A program made the translations under genes and the position numbers. From Paenibacillus whitsoniae (GTDB lineage: Bacteria > Bacillota > Bacilli > Paenibacillales > NBRC-103111), in contig NZ_RXHU01000066.1 of NCBI RefSeq assembly GCF_003955665.1, forward strand, positions 62,001-126,000: 64,000 nucleotides of DNA, written 5' to 3'. Under the pieces are notes generated by a model that had not been told where the DNA came from, did no database searches, and was given only the letters and a program-made list of their open reading frames with translations. Of this stretch, positions 47,701 to 55,939 are shown in pieces. Position 1 is the first letter of the stretch, and the number at the start of each line of letters is the position of its first letter.

Positions 47701-48534
47701 ATGAAAAAAATTATATTGAGCTACTTTCCTTTTTTATATAAAGTCAGAGTCCAGCAGCTGATCTGGAAGCGGCGTTTGCTTAATCTGAATCCGAAAGTTC
47801 GGTATGCCTATCGCAAAGAAGCTGCAGCGTTTCCGTTTGTTTGCAAGAAGCACAAGTCCATTTTAAGGAGAGTCTTGGCTAATTCAGACCCGATTTTACA
47901 AGAGAACAAGATTCAGAACCTAAAAATCGCGCTTGCGCATGTCGATGGAATCGTGATTCACCCTGGGGAGACTTTTTCTTTCTGGCAGTTGATTGGTAAA
48001 CCCACGAAGGCCAAAGGTTATATAGAAGGCCTGATGCTTTCGCATGGGGAAGTTCGAACGGGAACGGGGGGAGGCCTTTGCCAGTTGGCCAACATGCTGT
48101 TCTGGCTGTCGCTTCACTCACCGCTTGAGATTAAAGAGCGTCATCATCACAGCTTCGATATTTTTCCCGATGATCGCAGGGTGATTCCTTTCGGGACGGG
48201 TACGAGTGTGTTTTATAACTATGTCGATTTGCAGTTTTACAATGGCACGAACGACAGCTTTCAATTCCATATACGGGTGACGGAGGAGTTCTTGGAAGGG
48301 GCAATTCGGAGCAGCAGGGAGTTAGACGTTCAGTATAATATTGAGGAAAGACATCACCAGTTTTATGAGAAAGCGAATACATGGTACCGTAAAAACGAAA
48401 TTTGGCGGATTGCCACGGCGAAACAAGATCCCGCTTCTGTAAAAGAGGAATTGATGATCCGAAACAATTCGGAAGTTAAGTATATGAAATCGCAAGGAGG
48501 GCCATCACGCCATGAAGAAAATATTAGTTGCTAG
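47701..48534 (+). CDS. VanW family protein
   Basis: The 277-residue protein carries the VanW domain: NLKIALAHVDGIVIHPGETFS, KGYIEGLMLSHGEVRTGTGGG, LCQLANMLFWLSLHSPLEI and the following HHSFDIFPDD. The N-terminus is basic and has no clear signal peptide. VanW is found in vanB-type clusters and in many Firmicutes without them; its activity is unknown. Its last 23 bases overlap the next gene, so the two are cotranscribed and may act on the cell wall together. GGAAGGAG precedes the ATG. Confidence 0.87.
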   Translation: MKKIILSYFPFLYKVRVQQLIWKRRLLNLNPKVRYAYRKEAAAFPFVCKKHKSILRRVLANSDPILQENKIQNLKIALAHVDGIVIHPGETFSFWQLIGKPTKAKGYIEGLMLSHGEVRTGTGGGLCQLANMLFWLSLHSPLEIKERHHHSFDIFPDDRRVIPFGTGTSVFYNYVDLQFYNGTNDSFQFHIRVTEEFLEGAIRSSRELDVQYNIEERHHQFYEKANTWYRKNEIWRIATAKQDPASVKEELMIRNNSEVKYMKSQGGPSRHEENISC

Positions 48535-49708
48535 TTTCGCAGTTATCTTCATTTCAACGTATCCCTATGCCGCTGCTGAAACGGCAGGCAGGACCGTCAA
48601 AGTTGCACCTAACATGGTTTCACCGGAATCGCTGCGAATTCCTGCCAGTATCACGCTGCTCAAAGAAACATCGTTTTACTCGGATCCCGAAGATTGGTTA
48701 GCTGGAGAACCAGCGGGCTCACTAGCTCCACAAGAAGGCGTTAAAGTATTAGGCGGTGAATATACCTGGGCACGAGGGAAAAGCTGGTGGAAAATATCGA
48801 CGGACCGCGGACCCAAATGGATCTCTCCCGAGCCCTGGAATGTCGATGTGCCTCCTCCGGAGAAGATTGTTCTTTTCAACGATACCCCGATCTATGCGAC
48901 GATGGACGATACGCAAGAGCCCTCGGCGATTTTATCTCCACAGGAGGTGCAGGTCACCGGAGCTGAAAAGCAATGGTTTTATGCAAACGGCCCTGACGAG
49001 AAGCGCTGGGTTCGCATCCACACCTCTTGGCTCGGGGATCAGTGGGTACACCTTCCCGTAGCCAAGATTGGGTACATCAAGCCGGTTGACTATTATTCGT
49101 ATTATCGGCAGGGCCAGTACTTATTGGATGATCCGACATATAACGGCCCTTATGGCTCAATGGCGGGTCCGATGTTCAAATGGCTGGGCAATGAAACAGC
49201 GCATGTTACCGGCGAATTTGTGAGTGTCTATGATACCAATTACCAGCTAGAAACCGAGACAGGTGTGAAATATGTCCACGAAAAAGGAATCCCGATCGTC
49301 CGCGGTAACGAAACGATAACCTTGAAGGCGGATACGCCTCTTTTTGCTGCTGCGGATGGGAGTCAAGGCGTTGCGTTGGTTTTACCGAAACAATCCCTCT
49401 CTTCCTATGAGAAGATTCCGAGTTTTAACCTGTATCATGTCCATACGAGCTTGGGGGATGGTTGGGTCAATCCCGACTTGGCAGAACCGACGAACGTGGT
49501 AAAAGTCAATACCAAGGTTGAACTCCGCGGACAGCATACCTTATATCGTTTTCCGTCGGAGGGGTTGACTTTAGGGGGCTTACATGTAATGGATGCCGTC
49601 GTTGAGCCAAGCGCTTATTGGGAGGACCCGCATGGGGCGATCTGGTACCTGCTAGAAACCAAAGACGGGAAGGCCTGGGTGAAGAAAGAGGCGGATTTGG
49701 AGAGGTAG
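48512..49708 (+). CDS. Secreted protein with four SH3-like (GW/SH3b) repeats
   Basis: A 398-residue protein with a signal peptide (hydrophobic 4-20, cleavage near AAA-ETAG). Four repeats of 55-65 residues are visible, each starting with a strand such as ITLLKETSFYSD, IVLFNDTPIYAT, ITLKADTPLFAA or VELRGQHTLYRF and ending near a W with a charged tail (GPKWISPEP, DQWVHLP, DGWVNPD, GKAWVKKE). This is the look of cell-wall-binding SH3b or GW modules. No catalytic domain is present. AGGAGG lies inside the end of the VanW gene. Confidence 0.75.
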   Translation: MKKILVASFAVIFISTYPYAAAETAGRTVKVAPNMVSPESLRIPASITLLKETSFYSDPEDWLAGEPAGSLAPQEGVKVLGGEYTWARGKSWWKISTDRGPKWISPEPWNVDVPPPEKIVLFNDTPIYATMDDTQEPSAILSPQEVQVTGAEKQWFYANGPDEKRWVRIHTSWLGDQWVHLPVAKIGYIKPVDYYSYYRQGQYLLDDPTYNGPYGSMAGPMFKWLGNETAHVTGEFVSVYDTNYQLETETGVKYVHEKGIPIVRGNETITLKADTPLFAAADGSQGVALVLPKQSLSSYEKIPSFNLYHVHTSLGDGWVNPDLAEPTNVVKVNTKVELRGQHTLYRFPSEGLTLGGLHVMDAVVEPSAYWEDPHGAIWYLLETKDGKAWVKKEADLER

Positions 49709-49781
49709 GAAATCGTATGCTGGAAGGCATAAGGCGCTGCTAGCACTTGGCGGAGTATGCAGGGTAAGGCAGCAATGAATT

Positions 49782-50330
49782 TTAGAAAGCGCGTGTCAAA
49801 ACTTGAATGAGATTTTTCAATGATGACAAGGTCCCGGCATCCGTCACAAGGCCGTCCGCTCCAACGATTTTGCTGGCAAACGGTATCGAAACCGTGGCTT
49901 CGTCCGGGATTACTGCGCTCATCATAGTGAGCGTTAGTGTCAACGAATGCAGCGCGATGGCGCCGCCATCCGGGTGCGGGGACGCGCTGATGACCGCCGT
50001 TGGCTTGCCCACGAATTCGCCTGAGGAGACGACCCAATCGAGCGCGTTTTTGAGCGAACCTGGCACGCCTCGCGCATACTCCGGCGTACAGATCATGATT
50101 GCGTCAGCCGCCTTTAACTGTGCTCGCCATATGTGTACGGCTTCATCCTCCTGAGCAGGATCATGATCGAAGTCGGGGTTGAAATGCGGCAGAGCTGCAA
50201 GGTCATCATGCATGTGGAACACTACACCCTCGGGCATCATTCCCCCGATGAACGAGAGCAGACGTGTGTTGGTGGATTGTTTGCGCAGACTGCCGGATAT
50301 ACCGAGTACGACGGGAAGTCGTTGGTTCAT
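49782..50330 (-). CDS. NADPH-dependent FMN reductase
   Basis: The 182-residue flavodoxin-like protein has the FMN phosphate loop GISGSLRKQSTN, the ICTPEYARGVPGSLKNALDW motif of NADPH-dependent FMN/azo reductases, and a conserved GKPTAVISASPHPDGG. It probably reduces FMN or quinones in the cytoplasm. AGGTGA precedes the ATG. It is divergent from a nitroreductase gene with shared control region 50331-50524. Confidence 0.88.
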   Translation of the reverse strand: MNQRLPVVLGISGSLRKQSTNTRLLSFIGGMMPEGVVFHMHDDLAALPHFNPDFDHDPAQEDEAVHIWRAQLKAADAIMICTPEYARGVPGSLKNALDWVVSSGEFVGKPTAVISASPHPDGGAIALHSLTLTLTMMSAVIPDEATVSIPFASKIVGADGLVTDAGTLSSLKNLIQVLTRAF

Positions 50331-50363
50331 AAGAATTCACCTCATCTGAATGTGATTAGTTGC

Positions 50364-50395
50364 AGTATAACCCCTACCATTAGTGTCATAGTCAA
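50364..50395 (-). promoter_or_regulatory. Promoter of the FMN reductase with a 20-base spacer
   Basis: On the minus strand TTGACT (50390-50395) and TATACT (50364-50369) are 20 bases apart. Such over-long spacers with good hexamers are typical of promoters activated by MerR-family regulators, but the inverted repeat in the spacer is weak and no merR-type gene is in the window. Confidence 0.4.
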
Positions 50396-50429
50396 GAGGG
50401 CGTATTCTTTTAAATCTGGTAAAGATTAC

Positions 50430-50474
50430 TTGACGGTGTTTAATATATAAAATATAATTACTTACAAAAAGTAA
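50430..50474 (+). promoter_or_regulatory. Nitroreductase promoter with overlapping palindromic operator
   Basis: TTGACG (50430-50435) and TATAAT (50453-50458) are exactly 17 bases apart. TTACTT-ACAAA-AAGTAA (50458-50474) directly follows the -10 and covers the expected transcription start. The operator resembles those of HxlR/DUF24 (YodB-like) redox regulators. No such regulator gene is in the window. Confidence 0.65.
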
Positions 50475-50524
50475 CCTGATTCAAGTTTTCAATTACATCG
50501 TGTTCATGAATGGGGGAGAATGTC

Positions 50525-51163
50525 ATGATTCAACAACAGACAGAATTTGCTGCTTTACTGAAAGCGCGCAGATCCGCAAATAAATTTCAACTAGGCGTCG
50601 ACATTCCGAATGAGGTGCTGGATGAGATTTTCCAACTGGTGAAGTATGCACCGTCCGCTTTTAATTTGCAGCATGCGCATTATTTGGTCGTGAAGGATCC
50701 GGACCTGAAGCAGCGTGTCTACGAGGCTTCCGGTAAGCAGTATAAGGTGCAGTCGGCGTCGGCTGCGATCGTGGTTTTGGGAAGAATGGACGCCTACAAA
50801 GACGTCGCCAGGCTGAATGAGGGGTTTCTGCATTTAGGCGCGATCAGCAAGCAGGAGTTTGACATGACAGTGGAATCGGTCACGAGTTTCTACGAGGGTA
50901 GAGGCGAGACGTTCATGAGGGAAGAGGCAATTCGCAACGCGAATCTGTCCGCGATGACGTTCATGCTGGCTGCGAAAGACAAGGGGTGGGATACTTGCCC
51001 GATGATCGGATTTGATGAGGAAGCGCTGAGAAGCGCCTTGCAGATCCCGGATGTGTATGTCCCGGCACTTCTCGTCACCATCGGTAAAGAGGATACAACC
51101 AGCCAAAGACCGCGAGGCTACCGCAAACCGGTAGGGGAATTCGTCAGCTATCATACCTTATAA
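50525..51163 (+). CDS. Nitroreductase family protein
   Basis: A 212-residue flavin reductase of the NfnB/YodC type: ALLKARRSANKF (FMN-binding Arg/Ser), IFQLVKYAPSAFNLQHAHYL, NLSAMTFMLAAKDKGWDTCPM and the C-terminal RPRGYRKPVGEFV. It reduces nitro compounds or quinones with NAD(P)H. GGGGGAG lies before the ATG at 50525. Its promoter has an HxlR-like operator, consistent with induction by electrophiles. It may share control with the divergent FMN reductase. Confidence 0.88.
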   Translation: MIQQQTEFAALLKARRSANKFQLGVDIPNEVLDEIFQLVKYAPSAFNLQHAHYLVVKDPDLKQRVYEASGKQYKVQSASAAIVVLGRMDAYKDVARLNEGFLHLGAISKQEFDMTVESVTSFYEGRGETFMREEAIRNANLSAMTFMLAAKDKGWDTCPMIGFDEEALRSALQIPDVYVPALLVTIGKEDTTSQRPRGYRKPVGEFVSYHTL

Positions 51164-51240
51164 AAATGGCTGAGCCAGCCGCTGGTACGAATTTCTGTGT
51201 GGTACCGAGAGGGATTCGGAGCGGGGGAGGGGCAGCAAAG

Positions 51241-51417
51241 CCTGCAAAAGAGCAGGAATTGTCATCCGCCACCACCCGATTTGGGAAATGCCTGCGATTT
51301 TGCAGGCTTTTTTAATGAGAACCCGCTTTTGGGGCTGACTCGGCCTTAAAAACTGCTTTCTCGCAGGCATTTTGCTGAAAACACCTTTTTTGTGTAAAAT
51401 GCCTGCGTATCCGCAGG
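51241..51417 (-). repeat. Four-palindrome intergenic element, copy R3
   Basis: Units at 51241, 51291, 51352 and 51402 (spacing 50, 61, 50). The third unit has the decayed left arm preceded by AAAAA. When reversed, the whole element aligns with R2 through the inter-unit sequence as well, including GGGTTCTC and GTTTTCAGC blocks. It lies between the nitroreductase gene and a decayed RCC1-repeat gene. Confidence 0.88.
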
Positions 51418-51452
51418 TATCCTCCTGTCTACCATGACAGGTATCTGATTGT

Positions 51453-51913
51453 TTATACGTTATACGTGCCAGGCAGCCGAAGCCCACACCAGCCGCCTAC
51501 ATTACACTGGCCGTATGCATTATCACCTACAGCAACCACAGTGCCGTCCGATTAAGCCCGACGGTATGCGTACAGCCCGCTGCAATCGCCACAATATCGC
51601 GCCAACCACTTATTTGACATTGGCCATGTTTGTCACAACCCACAACCACGACCGTACCGTCCTAAGTAAGCCCGATCGTATGCGCATTCCCCGTGTTCGT
51701 TGCCATATGAACATTCCCCGCCGTCACCGCCACAATATCACGCCAACCGCCTACATCACATTGTCCGTATTTATTATCGCCTACAGCCATCACCGTGCCT
51801 TCCGATGTAAGGCCGACCGTATGGCGACGTCCCGCCGCTATGGAAGGCAAGGGGATATTCCGTTCAAGAATCTCGCTCCTTTGCGGGTAGATGTTTCCGT
51901 TTCCAAGGTGCAT
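51453..51913 (-). pseudogene. RCC1-repeat protein gene, decayed fragment
   Basis: The minus strand encodes three RCC1-type blades: AAGRRHTVGLTSEGTVMAVG, then NAHTIGLT interrupted by an in-frame TAG at 51662-51664 before DGTVVVVGCDKHGQCQISGW, then AAGCTHTVGLN, where a frameshift near 51550 moves the next DGTVVAVGDNAYGQCNVGGW into another frame. Intact RCC1-like proteins have seven or more blades and often a signal peptide; both are missing. A stop, a frameshift and truncation together make this a pseudogene. It accounts for most of the 883-base gap between the nitroreductase and aminopeptidase genes. Confidence 0.85.
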
Positions 51914-51957
51914 CTTTATTAAACCATAGTTCCTTCTTCTTCGCATAAAGATTTGGC

Positions 51958-52007
51958 TTGACAATGGCTGCGATTTCTTACGATAATAATAAAACGACCA
52001 GTCAGTC
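51958..52007 (+). promoter_or_regulatory. Promoter of the aminopeptidase-TetR operon with possible TetR operator
   Basis: TTGACA (51958-51963) and GATAAT (51982-51987) are 18 bases apart. GACCAGTCAGTC at 51996-52007 covers the expected start of transcription and resembles operators of the GACTGACTGGTC type used by some TetR/AcrR proteins. The second gene of the operon encodes a TetR regulator, so autorepression is plausible. Confidence 0.55.
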
Positions 52008-52046
52008 ATTTTTGTGTCAACCGGACGAAGAAGGAGGAGGACTTCC

Positions 52047-53279
52047 ATGCCAACTTTTCAAGAAAAATTACATACATACGCGGTTCTAGCCATCAAGCTG
52101 GGCGTGAATTTGCAGCAGGGACAGACGCTTGTTATTTTTGCTCCGATTGGCGCTGTTGAGTTCGTGCGAAGCTTGGTCACGCGGGCTTATGAGAGCGGTG
52201 CCAGACATGTTTATGTCGAATGGTTCGACAGCTACACGACCCGAATCAAATACGAGCTGGCTCCATATGAGGCGCTACTTGAATACCCGATGTGGCAGGC
52301 GGACGGCTACGAGGAGCTTGCCAAGCAGAACGCCGCTTTTCTGTACGTAGAAGTCAGCAAGCCGGACCTGATGAAGGGGATCGACCCACAGCGTCTGCAA
52401 ACGGCCAGCAAAACGGCGAATGCCGCCTTGACGGGGTTAACCAACGCCAGGCTGACGAATAAAGTCAGTTGGGCGATTGTTGCCGCTCCCTCACAGGAAT
52501 GGGCGGATAAAGTGTTTCCGGCTATACCGCAAGAAGAGCGGGTAAACGCATTGTGGGAGGCGATTTTCAAGGCTACCCGCGTGGACCTCGCCGATCCGAT
52601 CGGCGCCTGGAAGGAACATGCAAGTACGCTGGAGACCAAATCGGGCTACCTCAACGAGAAGCAATTCAAGTCGCTTTATTATCGCGCGGAGGGGACCGAC
52701 CTGATCGTCGAACTGCCGAAGGATCACCTCTGGGTTTCAGCGGGGAACAGCAACCAGCAGGGCACGGCGTATATTGCGAATATCCCGACGGAAGAGGTGT
52801 TTACATCGCCGCTCAAAACCGGTGTCAACGGAACGGTCAGAAGCACGAAGCCACTGGTCTATAACGGGGTGCTGATTGAGAACTTCTCCTTAACGTTTGA
52901 AGCGGGGAGAGTCGTTGCCTATCAAGCGGAGAAGGGGCAGGATATGCTCAAAACACTGATTGAATTGGACGAGGGCTCCCATTACCTGGGGGAAGTCGCG
53001 CTGGTTCCGCATCGCTCGCCGATTTCGGATACCGGTCTTATCTTTTACAATACGTTGTACGACGAGAACGCTTCTTGTCATTTGGCGATCGGCCGTGCCT
53101 TTCCATTTTGCCTGAAGGATGGCGTCACGATGAGTGGGGAAGAATGGCAGCAGCGCGGTTTGAACACGAGTCTGACGCATGTCGATTTTATGATGGGCGG
53201 GGAGGACTTGAGCATTGACGGCATCATGGAAAATGGCGAGACCGTAGCTGTATTCCGGCACGGCAGCTGGGCATTTTAA
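52047..53279 (+). CDS. Aminopeptidase, M29 family (AmpS-like)
   Basis: The 410-residue metallopeptidase matches M29 thermophilic-type aminopeptidases in length and order. Metal-site regions are visible in the C-terminal half: VNGTVRSTKPLVYNGVLIEN, FEAGRVVAYQAEKGQ with the catalytic Glu region, ELDEGSHYLGEVALVPHRSP, GLIFYNTLYDENASCHLAIG and LTHVDFMMGG. It removes N-terminal residues from peptides in the cytoplasm. AAGGAGG precedes the ATG at 52047. A TetR gene follows after 33 bases. Confidence 0.9.
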   Translation: MPTFQEKLHTYAVLAIKLGVNLQQGQTLVIFAPIGAVEFVRSLVTRAYESGARHVYVEWFDSYTTRIKYELAPYEALLEYPMWQADGYEELAKQNAAFLYVEVSKPDLMKGIDPQRLQTASKTANAALTGLTNARLTNKVSWAIVAAPSQEWADKVFPAIPQEERVNALWEAIFKATRVDLADPIGAWKEHASTLETKSGYLNEKQFKSLYYRAEGTDLIVELPKDHLWVSAGNSNQQGTAYIANIPTEEVFTSPLKTGVNGTVRSTKPLVYNGVLIENFSLTFEAGRVVAYQAEKGQDMLKTLIELDEGSHYLGEVALVPHRSPISDTGLIFYNTLYDENASCHLAIGRAFPFCLKDGVTMSGEEWQQRGLNTSLTHVDFMMGGEDLSIDGIMENGETVAVFRHGSWAF

Positions 53280-53312
53280 ATACGGCCAAGCGCATGCGGA
53301 AAGGAAAAGCGT

Positions 53313-53921
53313 ATGTCACCTAAAGTCTCGAAAGCGTATAAGGAAGAGAAGAGGGCAATCATTCTCGAAGGAGCGCTTCACTGCTTTACGGAAAAAGGGT
53401 TTCAAGCGACGACCATCGACGACATCGTGAAGCATGTGGGGATCAGCAAAGGCGCGATTTACAACTATTTTGCTTCCAAAGAAGAGATGTACATTCAGAT
53501 GGCTGACGATAAAATGAATGCGATGCTGGCAAATTCTCTGGAACATTTCAAAAGCTTGCCCGTAGCAGCGGATCAAATTAGGTATATGTATGACCGCTTC
53601 CGCAAACAACCGCTGGCAGAACTGCGCAAATGGATGGCGTTTCATCTGGAATTTATGCTGTACGCGGCTCGTCAGCCTCATCTGATCACGCGATGGGATC
53701 AGTACGCGGACAAAGCATTGGTGTTCATGCAGGGCATTATGGAAGCCGGCAGAACATCGGGGGAATTTCGTCCGGATCTGGATTGCGCAGCCGCTTCCCG
53801 CCTGTTCTGGTCGCTCCGGGACGGGCTGGCGCTCCAGTATATGTTAAGCGGGGAAGAATTGGACTACCTGCAGCGCATTGACGATATGGAAAGCATGGTA
53901 TTCCGTTATATTGCGGGGTAA
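53313..53921 (+). CDS. TetR/AcrR family transcriptional regulator
   Basis: A 202-residue regulator with the TetR helix-turn-helix: ILEGALHCFTEKGFQATTID, then DIVKHVGISKGAIYNYFASKEEMY. The C-terminal ligand domain ends with DGLALQYMLSGEELD, as in QacR/YfiR-like members. It lies in the aminopeptidase operon, whose promoter has a TetR-like operator. The ligand is unknown. GGAAAG precedes the ATG. Confidence 0.88.
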   Translation: MSPKVSKAYKEEKRAIILEGALHCFTEKGFQATTIDDIVKHVGISKGAIYNYFASKEEMYIQMADDKMNAMLANSLEHFKSLPVAADQIRYMYDRFRKQPLAELRKWMAFHLEFMLYAARQPHLITRWDQYADKALVFMQGIMEAGRTSGEFRPDLDCAAASRLFWSLRDGLALQYMLSGEELDYLQRIDDMESMVFRYIAG

Positions 53922-53939
53922 CGAGGGAGGGCGAAAGCG

Positions 53940-54812
53940 ATGATCGTCAAAAAGATGAGTGAGCTGTCGGTGGAAAGCGCGGTGGCGCTTTGGAATTTGG
54001 GGTTCGAAGGCTATTTGATCAATAGCACGCTGACGGTAGATAGATTCCTGGCACGAGCCGTGGGTGAGGGACTCTCCTTCGAGCATTCGCTGGCCATGTA
54101 CGACGAGCAGGGAGAGCCGGTGGGGCTTGTCATGAATGGATTTCGGACCATAGCCGGCCGGAAAATCGCTTGGAATGGCGGGACAGGCATCGCGCCGGCT
54201 TTCAGGGGACAAGGGTTCGGGCGGCAGCTGATGGAACGGAATCTTGAGCTATACCGGGAGCAAGGCGTCGACGCAGCGCTGCTCGAGGCGCTTATTCAGA
54301 ACAACGCTGCTATCCGGCTGTATCAAAAAGTCGGCTATGAGATCAGCGGGCGGCTCGTTGGACTTCAACATGAAGGCGCCTTGAACGCAGACGCGTTACA
54401 GGCGAATCATTCGTATACCGTGAAGCGAGGCCGGCCCGTCGAAGTGAGCAGGCTATCTTTTTACAATGCGATGTCAGCCTGGCAGACGCAGTGGAACAGC
54501 ATCAAAGACGGTGAAAGCGTAATGATCACTGATGATGCGTCGGTGGTTGGTTATGCGCTTTTCAAATGTGTGTATGCGGAGGACGGCAGTTTGACGACGG
54601 TCGTGCTGTACCAATGCGAAGCCGCACCTGAACGCAAGGATAAGCGGGAAATTTTGCTGGCTGCGCTGCGTGTAGTTTTTGCACAAGGGGAGGCATCAAG
54701 TAAGCAGTTGACGATGAACATCAGGCAGACGAATCACGAGCTGCATGAGCTGTTGGTTTCCTTGGGCTTCGCACCTTTTGTCGAGCAGGTGCACATGCTG
54801 CGGCAGCTTTGA
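53940..54812 (+). CDS. GNAT family acetyltransferase, two-domain
   Basis: The 290-residue protein has one complete GNAT domain (residues about 1-140) with GLVMNGFRTIAGRKIAWNGG, the acetyl-CoA loop GIAPAFRGQGFGRQLMERN and the ending NNAAIRLYQKVGYEISG. A second, diverged GNAT-like half follows (about 160-290), ending LLVSLGFAPFVEQVHM without a clear CoA loop. GGGAGGG precedes the ATG. It is 18 bases after the TetR gene, so likely the same transcript. Confidence 0.82.
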   Translation: MIVKKMSELSVESAVALWNLGFEGYLINSTLTVDRFLARAVGEGLSFEHSLAMYDEQGEPVGLVMNGFRTIAGRKIAWNGGTGIAPAFRGQGFGRQLMERNLELYREQGVDAALLEALIQNNAAIRLYQKVGYEISGRLVGLQHEGALNADALQANHSYTVKRGRPVEVSRLSFYNAMSAWQTQWNSIKDGESVMITDDASVVGYALFKCVYAEDGSLTTVVLYQCEAAPERKDKREILLAALRVVFAQGEASSKQLTMNIRQTNHELHELLVSLGFAPFVEQVHMLRQL

Positions 54813-55804
54813 GCGTGATCGGGAGGCAGCTGCAGGAGATTCGCTTGTATCATTTGCGCAAACAGCAGGAGAAGGGCATTGATCTGATTCCTGTCAATGA
54901 TTTCAGTTATTACGATCATATTCTTGATACGGCTGCCATGTTTGGAATTATTCCGCAGCGTTTTGCTTTCGAGGGAGACGCGGTTCCCTTGTCTGTCTAT
55001 TATGGTGTCGCCAGAGGAACGAAAGAAGCTGAAGCAAGTGAAATGACCAAATGGTTCAACACGAACTATCACTATATCGTATCCGAACTGTCCGGAGCCA
55101 CTCCTGTCATTACGGAGAATAAGCCGCTGGCTGCCTACCGGGAAGCGAAGGAAAAGCTCGGCATCCAAGGAAAACCGGTCATCGTGGGGCCATTCACTTT
55201 CTTGAAATTGTCCAAAGGCTACAGCGCCGCGGATTTCGACACGTGGCTCAACAAACTGCTGCCGCTGTATGTACAGATCCTTCAGGAGCTTGCGGCAGAA
55301 GGGGTGGAGTGGGTTCAGATCGACGAACCGATGCTCGTCACGAAGTTGAGCGATGCTGACATTGAGAGACTGAAAACGATCTATGAAACGTTCGCCAATT
55401 CCGTGCCGCACCTGAACATTGTGCTGCAAACGTATTTTGAAGCGGTAGATCGCTACGCTGATATTATTTCGCTGCCCGTCAAAGGCATTGGGCTGGATTT
55501 CGTTCATGGACTTAACGGCAACCTACAGTCGTTGAAGTCGTTCGGATTTCCTGCCGACATAGTATTCGGCGTTGGGGTAATCGATGGTCGCGGAATCTGG
55601 AATATTCACAGTCCGCGGGTTCCAGGCGTAGAGGAAATGACAAGCATGATAGAACGTGCTTTGCATGTGCTGGATCCGAAGCTATTCTGGATTAATCCGG
55701 ATTGCGGTCTGAAAACGCGTGGACTCGAAGAAACCGTTGCTTCGTTGCGCAACATAATGGAAGCGACGCACATGGCACGTGCAAAGCATGCTGCTTACGT
55801 ATAG
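54809..55804 (+). CDS. Rearranged single-barrel MetE-like protein
   Basis: The 331-residue frame matches the N-terminal barrel of cobalamin-independent methionine synthase from GIDLIPVNDFSYYDHILDTA through MTKWFNTNYHYIV and VEWVQIDEPML to FGVGVIDGRGIWN. It then continues with the extreme C-terminal end of MetE: IHSPRVPGVEEM and FWINPDCGLKTRG, including the last zinc Cys. The first 35-45 residues and the middle of MetE, with the other zinc ligands, are absent. The start (TTG 54809 or GTG 54815) has no good ribosome site. A methyltransferase role is doubtful; it may be a deletion relic or a repurposed single barrel. Confidence 0.7.
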   Translation: MSVIGRQLQEIRLYHLRKQQEKGIDLIPVNDFSYYDHILDTAAMFGIIPQRFAFEGDAVPLSVYYGVARGTKEAEASEMTKWFNTNYHYIVSELSGATPVITENKPLAAYREAKEKLGIQGKPVIVGPFTFLKLSKGYSAADFDTWLNKLLPLYVQILQELAAEGVEWVQIDEPMLVTKLSDADIERLKTIYETFANSVPHLNIVLQTYFEAVDRYADIISLPVKGIGLDFVHGLNGNLQSLKSFGFPADIVFGVGVIDGRGIWNIHSPRVPGVEEMTSMIERALHVLDPKLFWINPDCGLKTRGLEETVASLRNIMEATHMARAKHAAYV

Positions 55805-55811
55805 GAAGGAG

Positions 55812-55844
55812 GGAAAGTCGCGTATGACGCGGCTTTTTCTTTTT
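55812..55844 (+). terminator. Terminator after the MetE-like gene
   Basis: AAAGTCGCG and CGCGGCTTT pair over nine bp (one T:G) around TATGA, followed by TTCTTTTT. Confidence 0.8.
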
Positions 55845-55939
55845 ATGTGATCACGTCTTGGAATGCCCATATAAAGGAAGATTAGACAATTCTGAGATCC
55901 TTCATACTAAGATCAACTTTATCTATGGGGGATGGATTC

